Part shown: positions 45,990 to 58,411 of the stretch, one piece after another
How the letters are laid out: every line of letters starts with the position of its first letter
Numbering within the stretch: the stretch's first letter is position 1
NCBI RefSeq assembly: GCF_014898055.3
Contig: NW_023601212.1
Coordinates: forward strand, 52,936,329-53,000,328
Reading direction: 5' to 3'
DNA from: Talpa occidentalis
Taxonomy: Eukaryota > Chordata > Mammalia > Eulipotyphla > Talpidae
Length of the DNA stretch: 64,000 nucleotides
The notes under the pieces: model-generated
Seen by the model: only the letters and a program-made list of their open reading frames with translations
Told to the model about the DNA's origin: nothing
Databases searched by the model: none
Position numbers and translations under genes: made by a program

Positions 45990-46350
45990 TCCTCCCTCTC
46001 AACTGTCTCTTTTGTCCTCTGATATCCCAGACTCTTCCTCTCCTCAAAGGCTTTGACATTGCTGTCCCTGCTGTCTGAGTCGTTCCCTTCTGACTCCTTA
46101 AACAGATGACTTCTCCTTCTTCAGGTATCATCTCAGAGGTCACTACTCAGATAACTACTGCTGATCTCTCTAGGTCTCCCCCCTTATCATCCTGCTACCT
46201 TATTCATTTCCTTTGCAACACTTACAGCAACCCTTTTATTTTGTTTGTTTGTTTGTTTATTGTTGGCTCTCCTTAAAGTAAGTTCTTTTTTGATTAAGGA
46301 CCTTGTCTGTCTTCATCACTACTCCAGCCTTAGCCATCAGCAAATACTTG
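45990..46350 (+). mobile_element. L2 (ancient LINE) 3' end
   Basis: CAGGTATCATCTCAGAGGTCA, AAGTAAGTTCTTTTTTG, GACCTTGTCTGTCTTCATCA, CAAATACTTGTAGAATGAAT in the L2 order. Confidence 0.7.
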
Positions 46351-46401
46351 TAGAATGAATACATGAAAGTGTAAAAATAAAAGAGAATTCCTCAAGAGAG
46401 A

Positions 46402-46850
46402 GGCTCTTCAACTTCAACATGTAAAGAATCAACTGGAAGTTGTTTTTTTTTTTAAAGATTTATTTATTTATACAAGAACTGGGGTACAGGCCGGGGGTGA
46501 GGGGGAGGGTGAGATAATTCACCAGAGACAGAGCAGAGAGCAGAACAGGCAGATAGACCGAAAACACTGCTGAGCAGAGCAGCGGGTGAGACAGGAGAGG
46601 TCTGCCGTGGCATGTGGGCATCAACCTGTCCGGCCAGGAATCGAACCCATGCTGCAGAGGCAGTGGACAGCTTCACAGTGCTGCCCTCAACCCACTGCGC
46701 CACTGGGGAGGCCTCTCAACTGGAAGGTTTTTTAACACAAGATTGCTCCATCTTCACTCCCAGAGTTTCTGATTCTGAGTATCCAGATGGGGGCATTTCT
46801 AACAAATTTCCAAGTGCTGCTGGTTTGGAGACCATAGTTCTAGAGACACA
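46402..46850 (-). mobile_element. MER5A interrupted by a SINE
   Basis: Complement of MER5A in two parts: 46402-46441 and 46715-46850 (CCCAGAGTTTCTGATTCTGA, GGGCATTTCTAACAAATTTC, TGCTGCTGGTTTGGAGACC). They become continuous when the SINE at 46442-46714 is removed. Confidence 0.8.
46442..46714 (-). mobile_element. Full-length SINE with target duplication
   Basis: Repeats TCAACTGGAAGTT / TCAACTGGAAGGTT at 46429 and 46715. Head complement CCCACTGCGCCACTGGGGAG. GTACCCCAGTTCTTG tail subtype. Confidence 0.92.
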
Positions 46851-47164
46851 GTCCAAAATCAAACCTAACCATTAAAATACATCTGTTGGCTACTCCTCCC
46901 AGGGAGGAGACCGGAAGGAGCGAGTTCAGTATAAGGTAAAGAAATCAAGGTGGGTTGATGTCAAAGATACTGGAAAAGGTAAGGGGCACAAGGACACTGA
47001 TCAGCTCGCTCTTGCAGAGATTCTGGGCTTCTGAGATAAAAGGCTGTTTTTCCAGTGATGAAGGTGTGGTAGACAAACAGATCTTTTCTTCCTCAGCTAC
47101 CAAAATAAGCAGGGCTAAATAATGATTCTTAGACTCCCAAACTGAATATCCATCATTCCACCAT

Positions 47165-47740
47165 ATCCTTTTTTCTTAGTTGTATTGAGTTAGAGTTGGC
47201 ATATAATATTGTATTAGTTTAAGGTGTACACTGTAATGATTTGTATAGATTGCAAAATTATCACCACGATAAGTTTAGTTAACATCTATTACCTCACATA
47301 ATTATCATTTTTTTCTTGTGATGAGACTTTTCTTGTGATGAACTTTCAAGATATATTCTCTTAACAGTGTTCAATGATAAAATACTGTATTGTTAACTAT
47401 AGTCATATGCTATATGTCACATCCCCACAACCTGTTTATTGTATAAATTGGAATCTGTATCTTTTGACCCTTATCAGGCATTTCCCTGTCTCTCCACCCC
47501 CTACTTCTGGCAGCAACCAATCATACTTTTATTATGAGTTCCTTCTTTTTTTGTTGTTTCAGATTCCACACGTAAGTGAGACTATATTTGACTTATTTCA
47601 CTTAGCATAATGCCTTCCATTCCATCCATGGTGTTTGCAAATGGCACGATTCTTCCTTTTAAGACTGAGTGCTATTCCATTGATAGATACCACATTATCT
47701 TTGTTCATTTACATTGTACTATTGAGTTGACTGTTGACTG
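47165..47740 (-). mobile_element. LINE-1 3' untranslated region
   Basis: Complement of a mammalian L1 3' region: TTGAGTTAGAGTTGGCATAT, TTTAAGGTGTACACTGTAATG, ACTTATTTCACTTAGCATAA, TTCCATTCCATCCATGGTG, GAGTGCTATTCCATTGATAG. Confidence 0.82.
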
Positions 47741-48176
47741 GTGACCTGTGTTCTAAATCAATTTTTACTTCAACAACCCCAACAATACCAAAAGATCTAA
47801 GCTAGAGGTTCAAAGTGGGAAAAAGGGAAATTTTTAATCTTCATCCAAAGATTGCTTTTCCCAAAGCTCATTCTGAAGAATATTAGTTCCATTAATTCAC
47901 ACCATGGCTAAAGAATTCCACAGTCAAAGGGAAATAGAGGATGTGGAAATCCACCTCCCCTTCTCGAAGATTCACAATATACAACTGAGAAGTCTTCTAG
48001 TCAAGAAATCAGTTTAGGGTTGTTAAAATCAGTCTTTTGGAAATAGGACCAAAGAACATTCTTGCTTATAACACATATTCTACAGTACATATTTAGAGAA
48101 GATACTCTTCTCTCTTCAAAGGGAGGAATTTTGTTTTGTTCAGGATGGAAACTATGTGGGCATGCAAGAAAAATCT

Positions 48177-48215
<39 letters not shown>

Positions 48216-50859
48216 GGTTGCCTCCAGCCTCAATTCCCAGATAGGGGAAGTGTCCAAATGACGGTTCCAGTTCTTTATCCATCCAGATGTGAAGCTGCCC
48301 CAAGGTATGATATTAGTGGCTGCCTGGGTGGAGCGGGGTGGGGGGGCTGCTGTCTAATGGGCAGTGAGGGTGAGTAGAAAAGGAGGAGGAAGCCTTCCGA
48401 GTAGGTGATAGGCAGCCAGGAAAGTGGCGGCCTAGGGAACATCAAGTGGAATTTTCCTCTGAAAATCCTTTTGCACTAAGTGGATTTGAATGTTGTACCA
48501 CTGGTTGCCTAGATCCCATTGCAAAGTGATTTTGTCTTCATTTTCCAGTAATTATTAACATTGCTATAGCCACTATGGTTTGGGAACAGTTTGCCGCACT
48601 ATGGTGATGGAAACAAGAAGGAAGTCCCTCCCCAAGTCCCTTGGCCAAGTCTGCTTTTCACTTCTGACAGTCGGTGGGGAGAGCAGTGACACTAAGATAT
48701 TCCTGTGCTTGTTGTGCCTTAAACACTTCTCAGTATCTTATTCTATCCTTTCAACAAAACACCCACTTTGGGCTGTTCGACAATGTTTTCTTAGTTATTC
48801 TCGTCATACTCCAGAGATGGTATTTTCAGATTAGGAAGCAGAGGCCAAGTAGCCTTTGGGGGGCAGGAGCATGGAAAAATGTGGTGTCTTGTCTCCTGGG
48901 AGACCTCTGATGCCACCTGGCAAGTTGTCTCAACCCCACATTTCACCATGAATAGGCAAGGTGGATCAGATAACCAAGTGAGGTCACAGAGTCACGGGCA
49001 TGGATGGAACGCCACGTATGTAGCCCTGCCATGCAGATGAGCCCCAGGCCACCTACCCCCAGCCTCCAGCCAGCTCCAAACAGCACAGCTTTGTTTGTGT
49101 GTTTTCTCTTGTTTGTTTCCAAAAGCTTTCTTTCTCCTACGTCCCTCTCTCCTTCCCTCCTCTTCTTCCTTCCTTTGTCCTTTCCTTTCTCTTAATGAAA
49201 AAGAAAGAATAATAAAATATATTACTCATTTGACAGAGATAGCAAATAGCAAGCCAATAGCCTCTGTGTCTGGAGCAATGAGAGAGCTTCCTATTTGGTG
49301 AAACAGTCAGAAGATTAAAACAAGAGAGATTTCGGGGATTGTTTTGGTCCATCCCCTTGAAGAAAATTGGTGGCCCAAAATTAAACCCCTGAATGGACAC
49401 TTAATCACAATACTGCCTCTTTCTGCTACTCCAGGCTGGATGTGGGAACATTATTATGCAATTTCTTGAGTTCCACTCAAACTCTGTCTCTGGAGCTTGG
49501 AACTTTTTTGGAGGCTTTCAGCTGAAGCCTCCTCTGGTTCATGTGAGGTTCTGGTCTCTTTGGTCATATTTGTGGACTGACTGGGTGTGCAGTGGTAGAG
49601 ATGAAAGGACCAAGCTTCAAAGAAAGCCTGCTTGTCTTAAACCTACAGGCATTGAAAACAGGTTTGATGTTTTGTGAGCATGTAATCAAAATTAGTTTGC
49701 CAAAATTAGAATGTTCAAGGCTTCAACAATGGAGAAAGTGAAATGGGGCAGGTAGAGAATGTCTAGGCTCAGGTAAAACCCACCAGTGCTCTGACATCAC
49801 ATGAAGTTCCTCTGTGACTCTGTCTCCCACACGGCGATTGCTGAATTTAAATCCTGGCCACTCAGTCATGCTGGGAGAAGCTGTCTCCTTATAAGAGTGG
49901 CCACCATGTAATTTGGGGCATGCACTGACCCTAAACCCACCCATTTCATTCCCTCTTCGAGAGAAATCTCCCTGTTCATAGTTTCATGTCATATGATGTT
50001 ATGGTGTCATGAGGTAGACCGTGACAATGTCTGTTCTAGATATTTGACTCCTTATACTTTTGACAGAGGAATGGCCTACTATATGGACTTTTATGATGTG
50101 ATGGGCTCTATTACCAAGTATCAATGATTTGTTGAATATATTCTAAAAAGTTAATAAGCAGTGATAGAAACTGTCAGTTCTATCTGTGACTATACTAATA
50201 AGCATTATTTTTAATGCATAAAGGCAGAGTGAGGGAATGGGCAAGGAGGATAAAAGCAAGTACAGGGAAAGAGACCTGGATTGAAAGAGAGAGAATTCTG
50301 CAGATGATGGAGGGGGTTCATCTTTCTGTTGGGCTGTGTTTGGGAATCTCTAAAATCTCTAAGATCTTGGCACTAAGCCCTCATGTAGTCTTGTATCTTG
50401 TATTTTCTGAGTGGAAAGTAATATTTTGAATGATAATTAAGAGGTCAAAGGTGTGGGTAAATATATACCCGAGAGTAGGGGTATGAATATATGGTTTGCA
50501 GCCTCAAAGTGGATCTCTCTGACTGGACTAGACCACAATGGATAAAATCCAACCTGTACATCCCTCCGTTAAAGCCAAAGAGAATGGTCACCATCAGGAA
50601 CCTAAGATTGCAAGACATGATCACCAAATCCTTGGCTTGGGAAGACTTTAGGGTCATTCCTTTCTTTTCCCTTACTGCTCTCAATAATGAGTGACTCATT
50701 AGAAGGGGAGGAAACTTCTATCTCTGGTTTTGTCCTAAGAATTCAAGATATGAGGATGAGTTTCTAACTAGCTAGATGCTATCAATCTAATGTTTAATTT
50801 TAAGGAAATCCTGGTGTTTGATTGAGAGTGCTTCCTATCATGAGGACACATGATGTTAT
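47741..50859. other. Gene-free sequence
   Basis: About 3.1 kb without recognisable exons or repeats except the CA run at 48178-48210. Short frames across the CA run are repeat artefacts. Confidence 0.45.
48178..48210 (+). repeat. (CA)n microsatellite
   Basis: About 16 uninterrupted CA units. Confidence 0.96.
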
Positions 50860-51005
50860 GTCTGCCACTGTGCTAAATACCACTCACAAGACCCCTTTAT
50901 AGACCAAGAGGAAAGGGTAGCCAACTTACACAAGACCACATTTAGTAAGTTGCAGAGACCCAAATTTACCTGATTTCACAAATAAAACTCTTAACAGTAC
51001 TATTT
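50860..51005 (-). mobile_element. MIR (ancient SINE)
   Basis: Complement pattern: TGTGCTAAATACCACTCAC, CCTTTATAGACCAAGAGGAA, CAACTTACACAAGACCACA, GAGACCCAAATTTACC. Confidence 0.6.
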
Positions 51006-51124
51006 TTATTTCCCATTGGCAAGAAAGTTCTACTATGATGAAGTAGTTCTCTTTACACACTGCATAATTAGTTTCAATTTATAGGCCACAAGATAATTTA
51101 TTTTCAAGTAATAAGAGGTTCATT

Positions 51125-51530
51125 TTATATATATATATATATATATAATGGAATATTACTCAGCAATCAAAAATATATACTCATGTCATTTGTAGCAACA
51201 TGGATGAAGCTGAAAGGGATAAGGTGAATGCTAAATGAAATAAGTCAGAAGGAGAAAGACAAATACCAAATGGTGTCATTAATATGTGGAATATACAGAA
51301 ACCAAACTAAGGAATGGAAAAAGCAAGCTTAAAAACTAACCCTTGAAAGCTGACTACACAACTGAAGCACCAAGGAGTCAGGGAAGGATAAGGAAAAAAA
51401 ATAAAAGGAAGTACAATGTTTTGTGGTGGTGCACTATGGGGGATTTGGTGATTGGTGCTCTTCGGTGTCAATACCTGTTGATATTCATGATCCTAATGTT
51501 TCCTTAATTAAAAGAAATAATTAATGAAAA
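51125..51530 (+). mobile_element. LINE-1 3' end
   Basis: After an AT run (51125-51147): AATGGAATATTACTCAGC, CATGGATGAAGCTGAAAGG, AAATGAAATAAGTCAGAAGG, AAATACCAAATGGTG, ending in an A-rich tail near 51530. 5'-truncated and non-coding. Confidence 0.82.
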
Positions 51531-51718
51531 AAGAACCACTTTTTGTTCTTTGATTATAAAAGAAAAAGAGGTTCATTATTAAGGTTACCAGATTTAGCAA
51601 ATGAAAATATAGAATACCAAGTATTTTTGAATTTCACATGGGAAATGTATAATTGTTGGGTCAGTATCATCCAATTAATTTAGTGTAAGTATATTCCAGA
51701 CAGTGCATGGAACATTCT

Positions 51719-51994
51719 TTTTTTTTTTTTTTATGGATTTTGAGATTCTTTTGTTTGTTTTTCAAATATTTATTTATTTATTTATACAAGCACTGGTTAC
51801 AGTCAGAAGTGCGGGAGGGTGAGAGAATTCACCAGAGTCAGAGCGGGCAGCAGAACAGGCAGACTGACGATGTACACTGCTGAGGGGAGCAGCAGGCATG
51901 GCAAGAGAGGTCTGCGCGCCATGTGGGACCATTGCTGGCGGCTGGGGATCAAATTGGCGCTGCAGAGGCTGTGGGCGGCCACCAGGGAGGCCCA
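51719..51994 (-). mobile_element. SINE with deletion near the head
   Basis: Direct repeats GCATGGAACATTCTT at 51704-51718 and 51995-52009. On the plus strand GGCTGTGGGCGGCCACCAGGG shows that about 30 bp holding the A box is missing. ACTGGTTACAGTC tail subtype. Confidence 0.93.
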
Positions 51995-52279
51995 GCATGG
52001 AACATTCTTAACAGTGAAAAAAAAAAAAAAACAAACCCAAAATACCCTTTTCTTATTTACCTGAAATTCAAATTTACCAGATATCTTATGTCTTATCTGG
52101 TATCCATCCATACTTATAGTGAAGGAGACTAAGTTGATAAGTTCCATCCCTCTGTAGGCCATCTAGTGTTGCCCTGTTCCATGACTGACCCCTGTCTCCA
52201 GAGAACCTCTTTATTTAGGACTGTCTGGGGACTGTAGGTCCCATGGTCCCTTAGTGTCTATGTATATCTTAGAAAATTA

Positions 52280-52660
52280 TCTTTCTTATTTATTTATTTA
52301 ATTTTTTATTATTAAATAGTTGATACATAGAGAAGAATACATGCAATATACTGTAGTTATCAATTGATGAATCAAATATTTTAGGCATGTTCAGCATTGC
52401 AATATAAGTTCAATTGTTTTCCAAAATGAAAATATTCCAATTATTACACTTCCATTGATAGATATAAATTTCCTTTGTTCAATGCCTAAACATGGGAGTA
52501 TAATCAAACTTTCTAACTTCTGTTTCAGTAGTGGGTATAAAGTGCTCTCTCACTGTGATTTCAATTTCATGCTTTTGATTTCTAATGAGATTGAGGATCT
52601 TTTCATCAATTCACTGTCTCTTGAATTTGCTTGCATTTCAACTACTTACTGGGTCTAAAA
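52280..52660 (-). mobile_element. Old LINE-1 3' region
   Basis: Complement of L1: ATTACACTTCCATTGATAG, CTCTCACTGTGATTTCAAT, GATTGAGGATCTTTTCATC. Confidence 0.55.
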
Positions 52661-52834
52661 GTCCTTTTTGTAAAGGAGGATATATAGCCCGATCAGTTAG
52701 GCAGAGAAGGCTTCATATCTAGAGAGCACATTGACCCTAGATGAGCAAAGTAAGCAAACTGGGCTTTGCACAGCACTACATGAAGCTGGGGATCCCTCAG
52801 TGGTTAACCACCACTCAGCTCCTTTCCATTGGCA

Positions 52835-53045
52835 ACAGATCTTGTGGAATTTCCAAGTCCAATAGACCTGGATTTAAATTCTGACTACTTCCTTGCTTTG
52901 AGGCAGCAAGTTACTTTCTTTCTCTGATCCTCAGTTTTCTTATCTATAAACTGGAATGGAAAAACATGCCTTTCATGATTGTTCTAGGATTAAACAAGAT
53001 AGCAAGTGGAAAAGACTGCCAAGTAGCTGCTTAACAAATATTGCC
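52835..53045 (+). mobile_element. MIR (ancient SINE)
   Basis: CTGGATTTAAATTCTGACTAC, GAGGCAGCAAGTTACTTTC, TCCTCAGTTTTCTTATCTAT, GGATTAAACAAGATAGCAAG follow MIR order. Confidence 0.78.
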
Positions 53046-53884
53046 TTCTATGTGCGAAAGTGACTAAAAGAAAAACAACTCAACCAATATTCTGTTCCAA
53101 TGCTTTAGAATAATGGTCAGTAATTTTGCACATAAAATCTCACCTGTGGCAAAGGTAAGTCTAGGTTTTTCCTAGAATCAAAAGAGTAGATGGATTTTGG
53201 ACTCAGTCAATATGACTTGATGACCTCTTTCCCAACATCATCCAGATAGAGCTTCAGAGGGAGAATCTACCACCCAGATGCTGGTTGGTCTCACAATCCT
53301 TATATAGTTCCTAGTTCCTTCCGGTGTCTTATGGAACTTGTTCTTCCTTCAGTATCATTGTGTTCTCTTCCCATAGTGAAGGAACACTGTTATGAGACAG
53401 ATATTCTAGAAGTCATTTGTTTCAAGAAAACATGCAGAGATAATATAGTAGGAAGCAAAGAACAAGAACTGGGCTTCAACTCAAGTTATCTGAGTCTCAA
53501 GTTTAAGATTTTTTCTGTTCCTTTTATTGAGGATCTCCTTTTACTGGGCATGTATCCAAAGGTAACCCAGAGTCCCTTGGGATCCTCAATTCCAGGGCCA
53601 ATTTCAGATATCTTTGCCCTGAGTCTCAAGAACCTAGACCCAAGTTTCCTTCTTTTCATAATTACTCCAGTAAGAATGCAATGACGATAGAGGTTTTCTT
53701 TATGTACTTCTGAAAAGTGAAACTTCTGGAGTCTGCCTGAGAAGATGTAATGAATATCTATTTATACATTATATTTATTTTATAGCATAATATCATTATA
53801 TATTGCATGTAAGCATTTAGATATATTATACTGGAGAGAAGAGTTACAACTTTTACCCAATTTTTAAAAAGGGGTCCAGGACCT
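53046..53884. other. Gene-free sequence
   Basis: Nothing was recognised. A 117-codon plus-strand frame at 53331-53684 has no known domain. Confidence 0.4.
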
Positions 53885-54090
53885 AAAAAACGGTCTAAGT
53901 AATTCATTCATTATTCATTCATTCAACACATATTTTTCAAGTGCTTGCTCTATTGTGAAGTGATCTACTAGGCCAGGTAATATAATATAAATTAAGTAGG
54001 TATGATTCCTACCCTCGTAGTGCTTACATCCTAGTGAGAGAAGCAAAAGTAAAAAATAAAAGCACATGAAATAACATTTTATGACAGTCT
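53885..54090 (-). mobile_element. L2 3' end
   Basis: TTCATTCATTCAACACATATT, GTGCTTGCTCTATTGTGAAG, CCCTCGTAGTGCTTACATCC, CTAGTGAGAGAAGCAAAAG, the complement of the L2 tail. Confidence 0.7.
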
Positions 54091-54846
54091 GAAAGAAAAA
54101 AAAATAGGTTAAATACTAACTGACCTAACTAGACTTTGCATTTCTCCCTGACTTTATATTTAAGCTTTCATCTCCTGAGAAAGTTAAACTCCTCTAGAAA
54201 CAGACTCAGATAAACCTCCTAGTTGTATTTTGAAGGTATGTAGATAAATCCCTAAATCCTCTGACCCTCCTCCACTTTAATAGTGTTGTTTTGGAAGCCA
54301 GGCTGTTGATTAGATTAACCCTTCATTCTCTCCCTGCCTCCCAGGCAGGCAGGATAATTCCAGTTCTCTAGAAATGAAAGGCAAGTCTGTTTGGCCAGGA
54401 TCAGCAATGTACTTTCCCCTGCAGAATCTCCCTGCTGATTACAACTGCTGATTGTGCCAGACTAAATAATCCCCAAACCCCAGGAAATGTTGGTAAATTT
54501 TTAAAATTTGAGAATACTTATAATGAAGATATTGTTCAATATTTTAGTTGGGATCAGGTTTTTGTTCATTGTTGAGTGGATTTTTTATATGTGCTCATCT
54601 ATTGTTTAAAAATGCAAATGATTTATACTCACAGCACTCCCCCCATCTCCAGTCCTTAACAAACCCACAGAACAATGTGACATTGTGCAGCTAGAATTGT
54701 AGTGATATTTAAATTGGTGTTGTCCCAAGTTCACCTAATGGGGGTGGGCTGTAGAAAGAAGCGGTGCCCTGTTGAAAGTCTCAGCTCAATAGAAGAGCTG
54801 AAATTTGAATCTAGGACACCTGATTTCTAGGTCTCTGTTCTCCAGG
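54091..54846. other. Gene-free sequence
   Basis: Nothing was recognised. Confidence 0.4.
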
Positions 54847-55330
54847 TGTTAGGGGGAAAGGATGTCCTGAGATAATCTCATACAGGCTTTGTGGACTCCA
54901 CCCCCACTCCAGACTAAAGCCATCAGGACATTGGGAAAGACAAATCCCATCACCACCAAGGGGAGGGTGGCTGGGACCTGAGGGTGGAGTTGGGTAGCCA
55001 GGTTGGATATAAAAACCAAACATGTGGGCCTTGCTCGCTCTCTGGCTCGCGATCACTCTCCTCCTGGCTTCACCGCTCCTGGCTGGCGGCCAACTCTGAG
55101 AGCGCCATTTTGGGATTCCTGATCGGCGGATCGGGTAGGACTCATTTAAAACTTTGTCTCCCACTTTTCTCCCAGAGCTGTACATTTCCTCATCTCCCCT
55201 TCCCTTGTAAATAAACCTTTTATTAACCTTTCACGTGTGCCTGCAGTAGAGCATTGATAAGTCCTTTTAAGCGCGCGGGTGAGGACCCACAGTCAGGCAC
55301 CCCGTTTTGTATCGGGGTTGCTCTACAACA
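54847..55330 (+). mobile_element. Solo LTR, endogenous retrovirus family B
   Basis: 484 bp, TGTTAGGGGGAAAGG to CTCTACAACA, with 4-bp repeats CAGG at 54843-54846 and 55331-55334. TATAAAAA at 55008-55015 and AATAAA at 55209-55214 are kept. Closely similar to the LTR at 25344-25827. Confidence 0.95.
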
Positions 55331-55701
55331 CAGGCACTAGATTAGAACTAATGGCTTTGCTGAGATAACACGTGCCTAGACCCACAATATTATCAGAGTT
55401 CCGTGGGGCCCAGTACACACCATGCTAGGGAACATGTCGTAGACTAAAAGACCAGTTATGATTTAGAAAGAAAACAGGCCCTGTCAATTAAACATGAATG
55501 CGTGACTTGGACACTTTGAAGTGAAAACACAAATAAATAAAATTAAAAAAAAAAAGATGTTGGGGAAAGTCATGGATATCACTTCGAGGGGGAATAATGA
55601 AAGGTTGAACTATTCTGCACAATCGAAGTTAGCGGTATCTGAAGTCCTCCTGGTTGTCCTAGGGGGACGGATTTATTTGAACTCAATCAATGGCTTTCTT
55701 T
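55331..55701. other. Gene-free sequence
   Basis: Nothing was recognised apart from an A-rich stretch at 55527-55556. Confidence 0.4.
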
Positions 55702-55983
55702 TTTTTATTTTTTAATAGCATTAATTTTATTGATATAACATTGATTTACAACACTATATAATTTGGTGTCTACATTTTCTTCTTCAGATGTATGATACCA
55801 CTAGTTTTCTTTATTCATAATTTTTTTATAATTATCTGGAGAGGTATTTTTTATTAATATTATTCTATTTTATATAATTCTTACATCATTTTTCATTTTT
55901 GCAGAATGTATGCATTTTCATCTTGGTTTTATTCCCCATTCAATTCCCACCCCCCTTATTTTGACCCTAATCCCTCCTCTCCT
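55702..55983 (-). mobile_element. Truncated LINE-1 3' end
   Basis: T-rich left edge, ATTTTTAATAGCATTAATTT, then ATGTATGCATTTTCATCTTG and CCCACCCCCCTTATTTTGAC. Direct repeats ATGGCTTTCTTTT flank it (ending 55701 and starting about 55986). Confidence 0.75.
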
Positions 55984-55998
55984 CGATGGCTTTCTTTT

Positions 55999-57599
55999 CC
56001 ATCACCTTTCTTTTTCTCTTCTTCCTTCACTCTGAATCTCTTTCCTAGTCATTGTGTCTCAGATATGGCAGGAAGATGATAGATCTTTCCCCTGAAAGTG
56101 ATTTTGGGGATGGGCTCCAGGTCATGTAGTCTAGCCTTAGAAATGAGTTACCTTTTGACAATATTGTCCTCCACAATTCCCCAACAAAGACATAGGAAAG
56201 TATCAGAAAAACCTCAAGCTTGAAATGGAGAAAAAGCCAGGCTTCCTTCCCAGGCTATTTGTGGAAAACTGGCTATTTGTGGAGAACTTGGCCCAGGGTT
56301 TATACCCATTGCTCAGAATGCTTCATGGCACGGACTAAAAATAACAAGGCACTGTGCCTTCCTACTTCCTGAGTCCACATAGCGTGGGTTACTAGGCTCG
56401 AGTGGGTTATGGCAGCCTTGCACTAAGAGACAAGAAAGTCAAACTGAAGAGGAAGTCTTCAGTTATTGTGACTCAGTGAATCCAGGATTTAAGCCCAGGC
56501 CCATCAGGCCTCAAATTCAGTTCTTCCAGGAAATGCCATCTGCTTGAATACACTTATGTCTACACACCAAAAATGCAATTAAATCTCTTTTGATGTGGTT
56601 GCCATGTGGCCTGCCTCCTATTCCCCTTGGTGCAGCCAGCAGGGAGGAAGGGCAGGGATCAGCTATTTACCATCGCCCTGTTCTGCCTGTCACCGCAGCT
56701 CTCTCACACCCTTCACACCCCTGACTACCTCCCCACACTCAGCCAGACATTCATTTAGTTTTCAACCCACAGCCATGATTTAAATGCTTTATGTTAATTT
56801 TCAGGTACAGGGTAGTCTTTGTACCAAGAGTGTACTAAGGACTCAACATTTGCCTAGAGTAAACAAGGAAATGCTGTGAGGAAATTCGTTCTGTAGGATC
56901 TGGTTTATGTCTGAAGCTCAGCCAGCTCCTCTGGTTGTTACCATTGCCTTCTAGTGCGGTGCCCATGGACTTGCTTTCTGACTCCTGATTTTGAATGCAT
57001 TGTTGCTTGACACTGACCCATAAATGTCTACTCTTTCTCAGAGGGACAATGTCATATGCCAGTGTAGGTCGGTTCACCTGTTCAGTGCTGTGAGCGATTG
57101 AAATAGAGCCACATTTTCAACACCTTTTTGACCCCAGTGTGCTGAGGAATGGGTCTCTGGAAAGGAGCTGGGGAATTCCTTAGACTACAGTGGTGCCCAG
57201 TCACAGGCAGGCAGAGAAGATGCTCGCAGCTGGTGGTTTGACACTCTGGAGACAATCCCCTATTCAGGGAGGCTGGTTTTCTGGTTTTCTAGCCATATCC
57301 CAAGAATTTCCAAGACTGGATGTGGGTAATAGAATTCTGGACCTGTGGCTGGAGACGGGGGAAGGAAGTCATGTGCTCAAGGCAAAATGGTAGGTGATCT
57401 GCTTTATTTCTCCCTCTGCTTCACCCTTCATAACAAATCTATTAGCAAGTCCCATCGGTCCTGCCTTTGAAGAAGGCTCTTAAGTCACATCTGCCCACTT
57501 TCATGAGCATCACATAGTCTCTGCCACCTCTCACTTTGTCAACCAGACTATCTCCTCCAACGAGTTTTTGTACATCTTCTCTTGCTGCTTTTAAATTCA
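55999..57599. other. Gene-free sequence
   Basis: Nothing was recognised on either strand. Confidence 0.4.
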
Positions 57600-58020
57600 T
57601 TCCCCAGGCAGAAGACAGAAGGAATCTTTCACATTTGCATATTAGATCATGTCTCTTTCTTAATCCCCTCATGGACTCTTGCTCCTAGAATTACATCAGA
57701 CTCTCTTCCAAAGCCTACACACCCACTGCTCTTGTTCCTGCTCACCTCCGCAAAACCTTCTCACTCCACTCTTCTTCATAGACATTGTTCTCCAGCCACA
57801 CAGGGGAACATTCTGAGCCATGCATTTCAATGTCTTGGGGCCTTTGCTCATACAGTTTTCTGTCTACCTAGAGTGCTTGTGAACTCTTCTGTGCTCAAAT
57901 GCTCCTTCCTATGTGAAATCTCATATAAAGTTTCAATATTCTCCATCCCTACTCCTCAGTTATTATTTATCAGTTATCATTTTATCACTTTTATTTCACC
58001 TCTATCATAATCTAAGATCA
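57600..58020 (+). mobile_element. L2 (ancient LINE) 3' region
   Basis: AATCCCCTCATGGACTCTTG, GGGGCCTTTGCTCATACAG, CTGTCTACCTAGAGTGCTTG, TGCTCAAATGCTCCTTCCTA in the L2 order. Confidence 0.7.
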
Positions 58021-58104
58021 TTTTATTTACTAATCTCTTTACTGATTTTTTTTTTTTAACTCTCACAGTAATATGATGATAAGAATTCTCACACTACTGA
58101 GATC

Positions 58105-58411
58105 TGTGCTGTCCGGCCTGGTGGCACTAGGCCCACAGGGTGCTGTTGAACACCTAAAATGTGGCTTGTCTGAACTGAAATGTGCTTGTATGTAAAATAC
58201 ACAAGATATTGAAGATTTAGTATGAAAATGTCATATTGACAAATCTATGCTCAGTACATATAGAAATGATCATATTTTGGATATATTATAGTTTATATGA
58301 AATATTTTATAAAAATGGATAGATTATTTTTACTCTGTTAATGTGGGTACTAAATATTTTAAATTACATGTGTGGCCCACATTACATTTCTATTGGTTAG
58401 GACTATTCTGG
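58105..58411 (-). mobile_element. hAT-type MITE, MER33-like
   Basis: CTGTGCTGTCCGGCCTGGTG start, AAAATGTGGCTTGTCTGAAC, TGTAAAATACACAAGATATTG, ATTTTGGATATATTATAG, GTGTGGCCCACATTACATTTC and CTATTGGTTAGG. This is the complement of a known DNA-transposon remnant; the exact family name is from memory. Confidence 0.6.

Noticed and set aside
48001..48303. Open frame crossing the CA repeat
   Set aside because: Translated dinucleotide repeat, an artefact.
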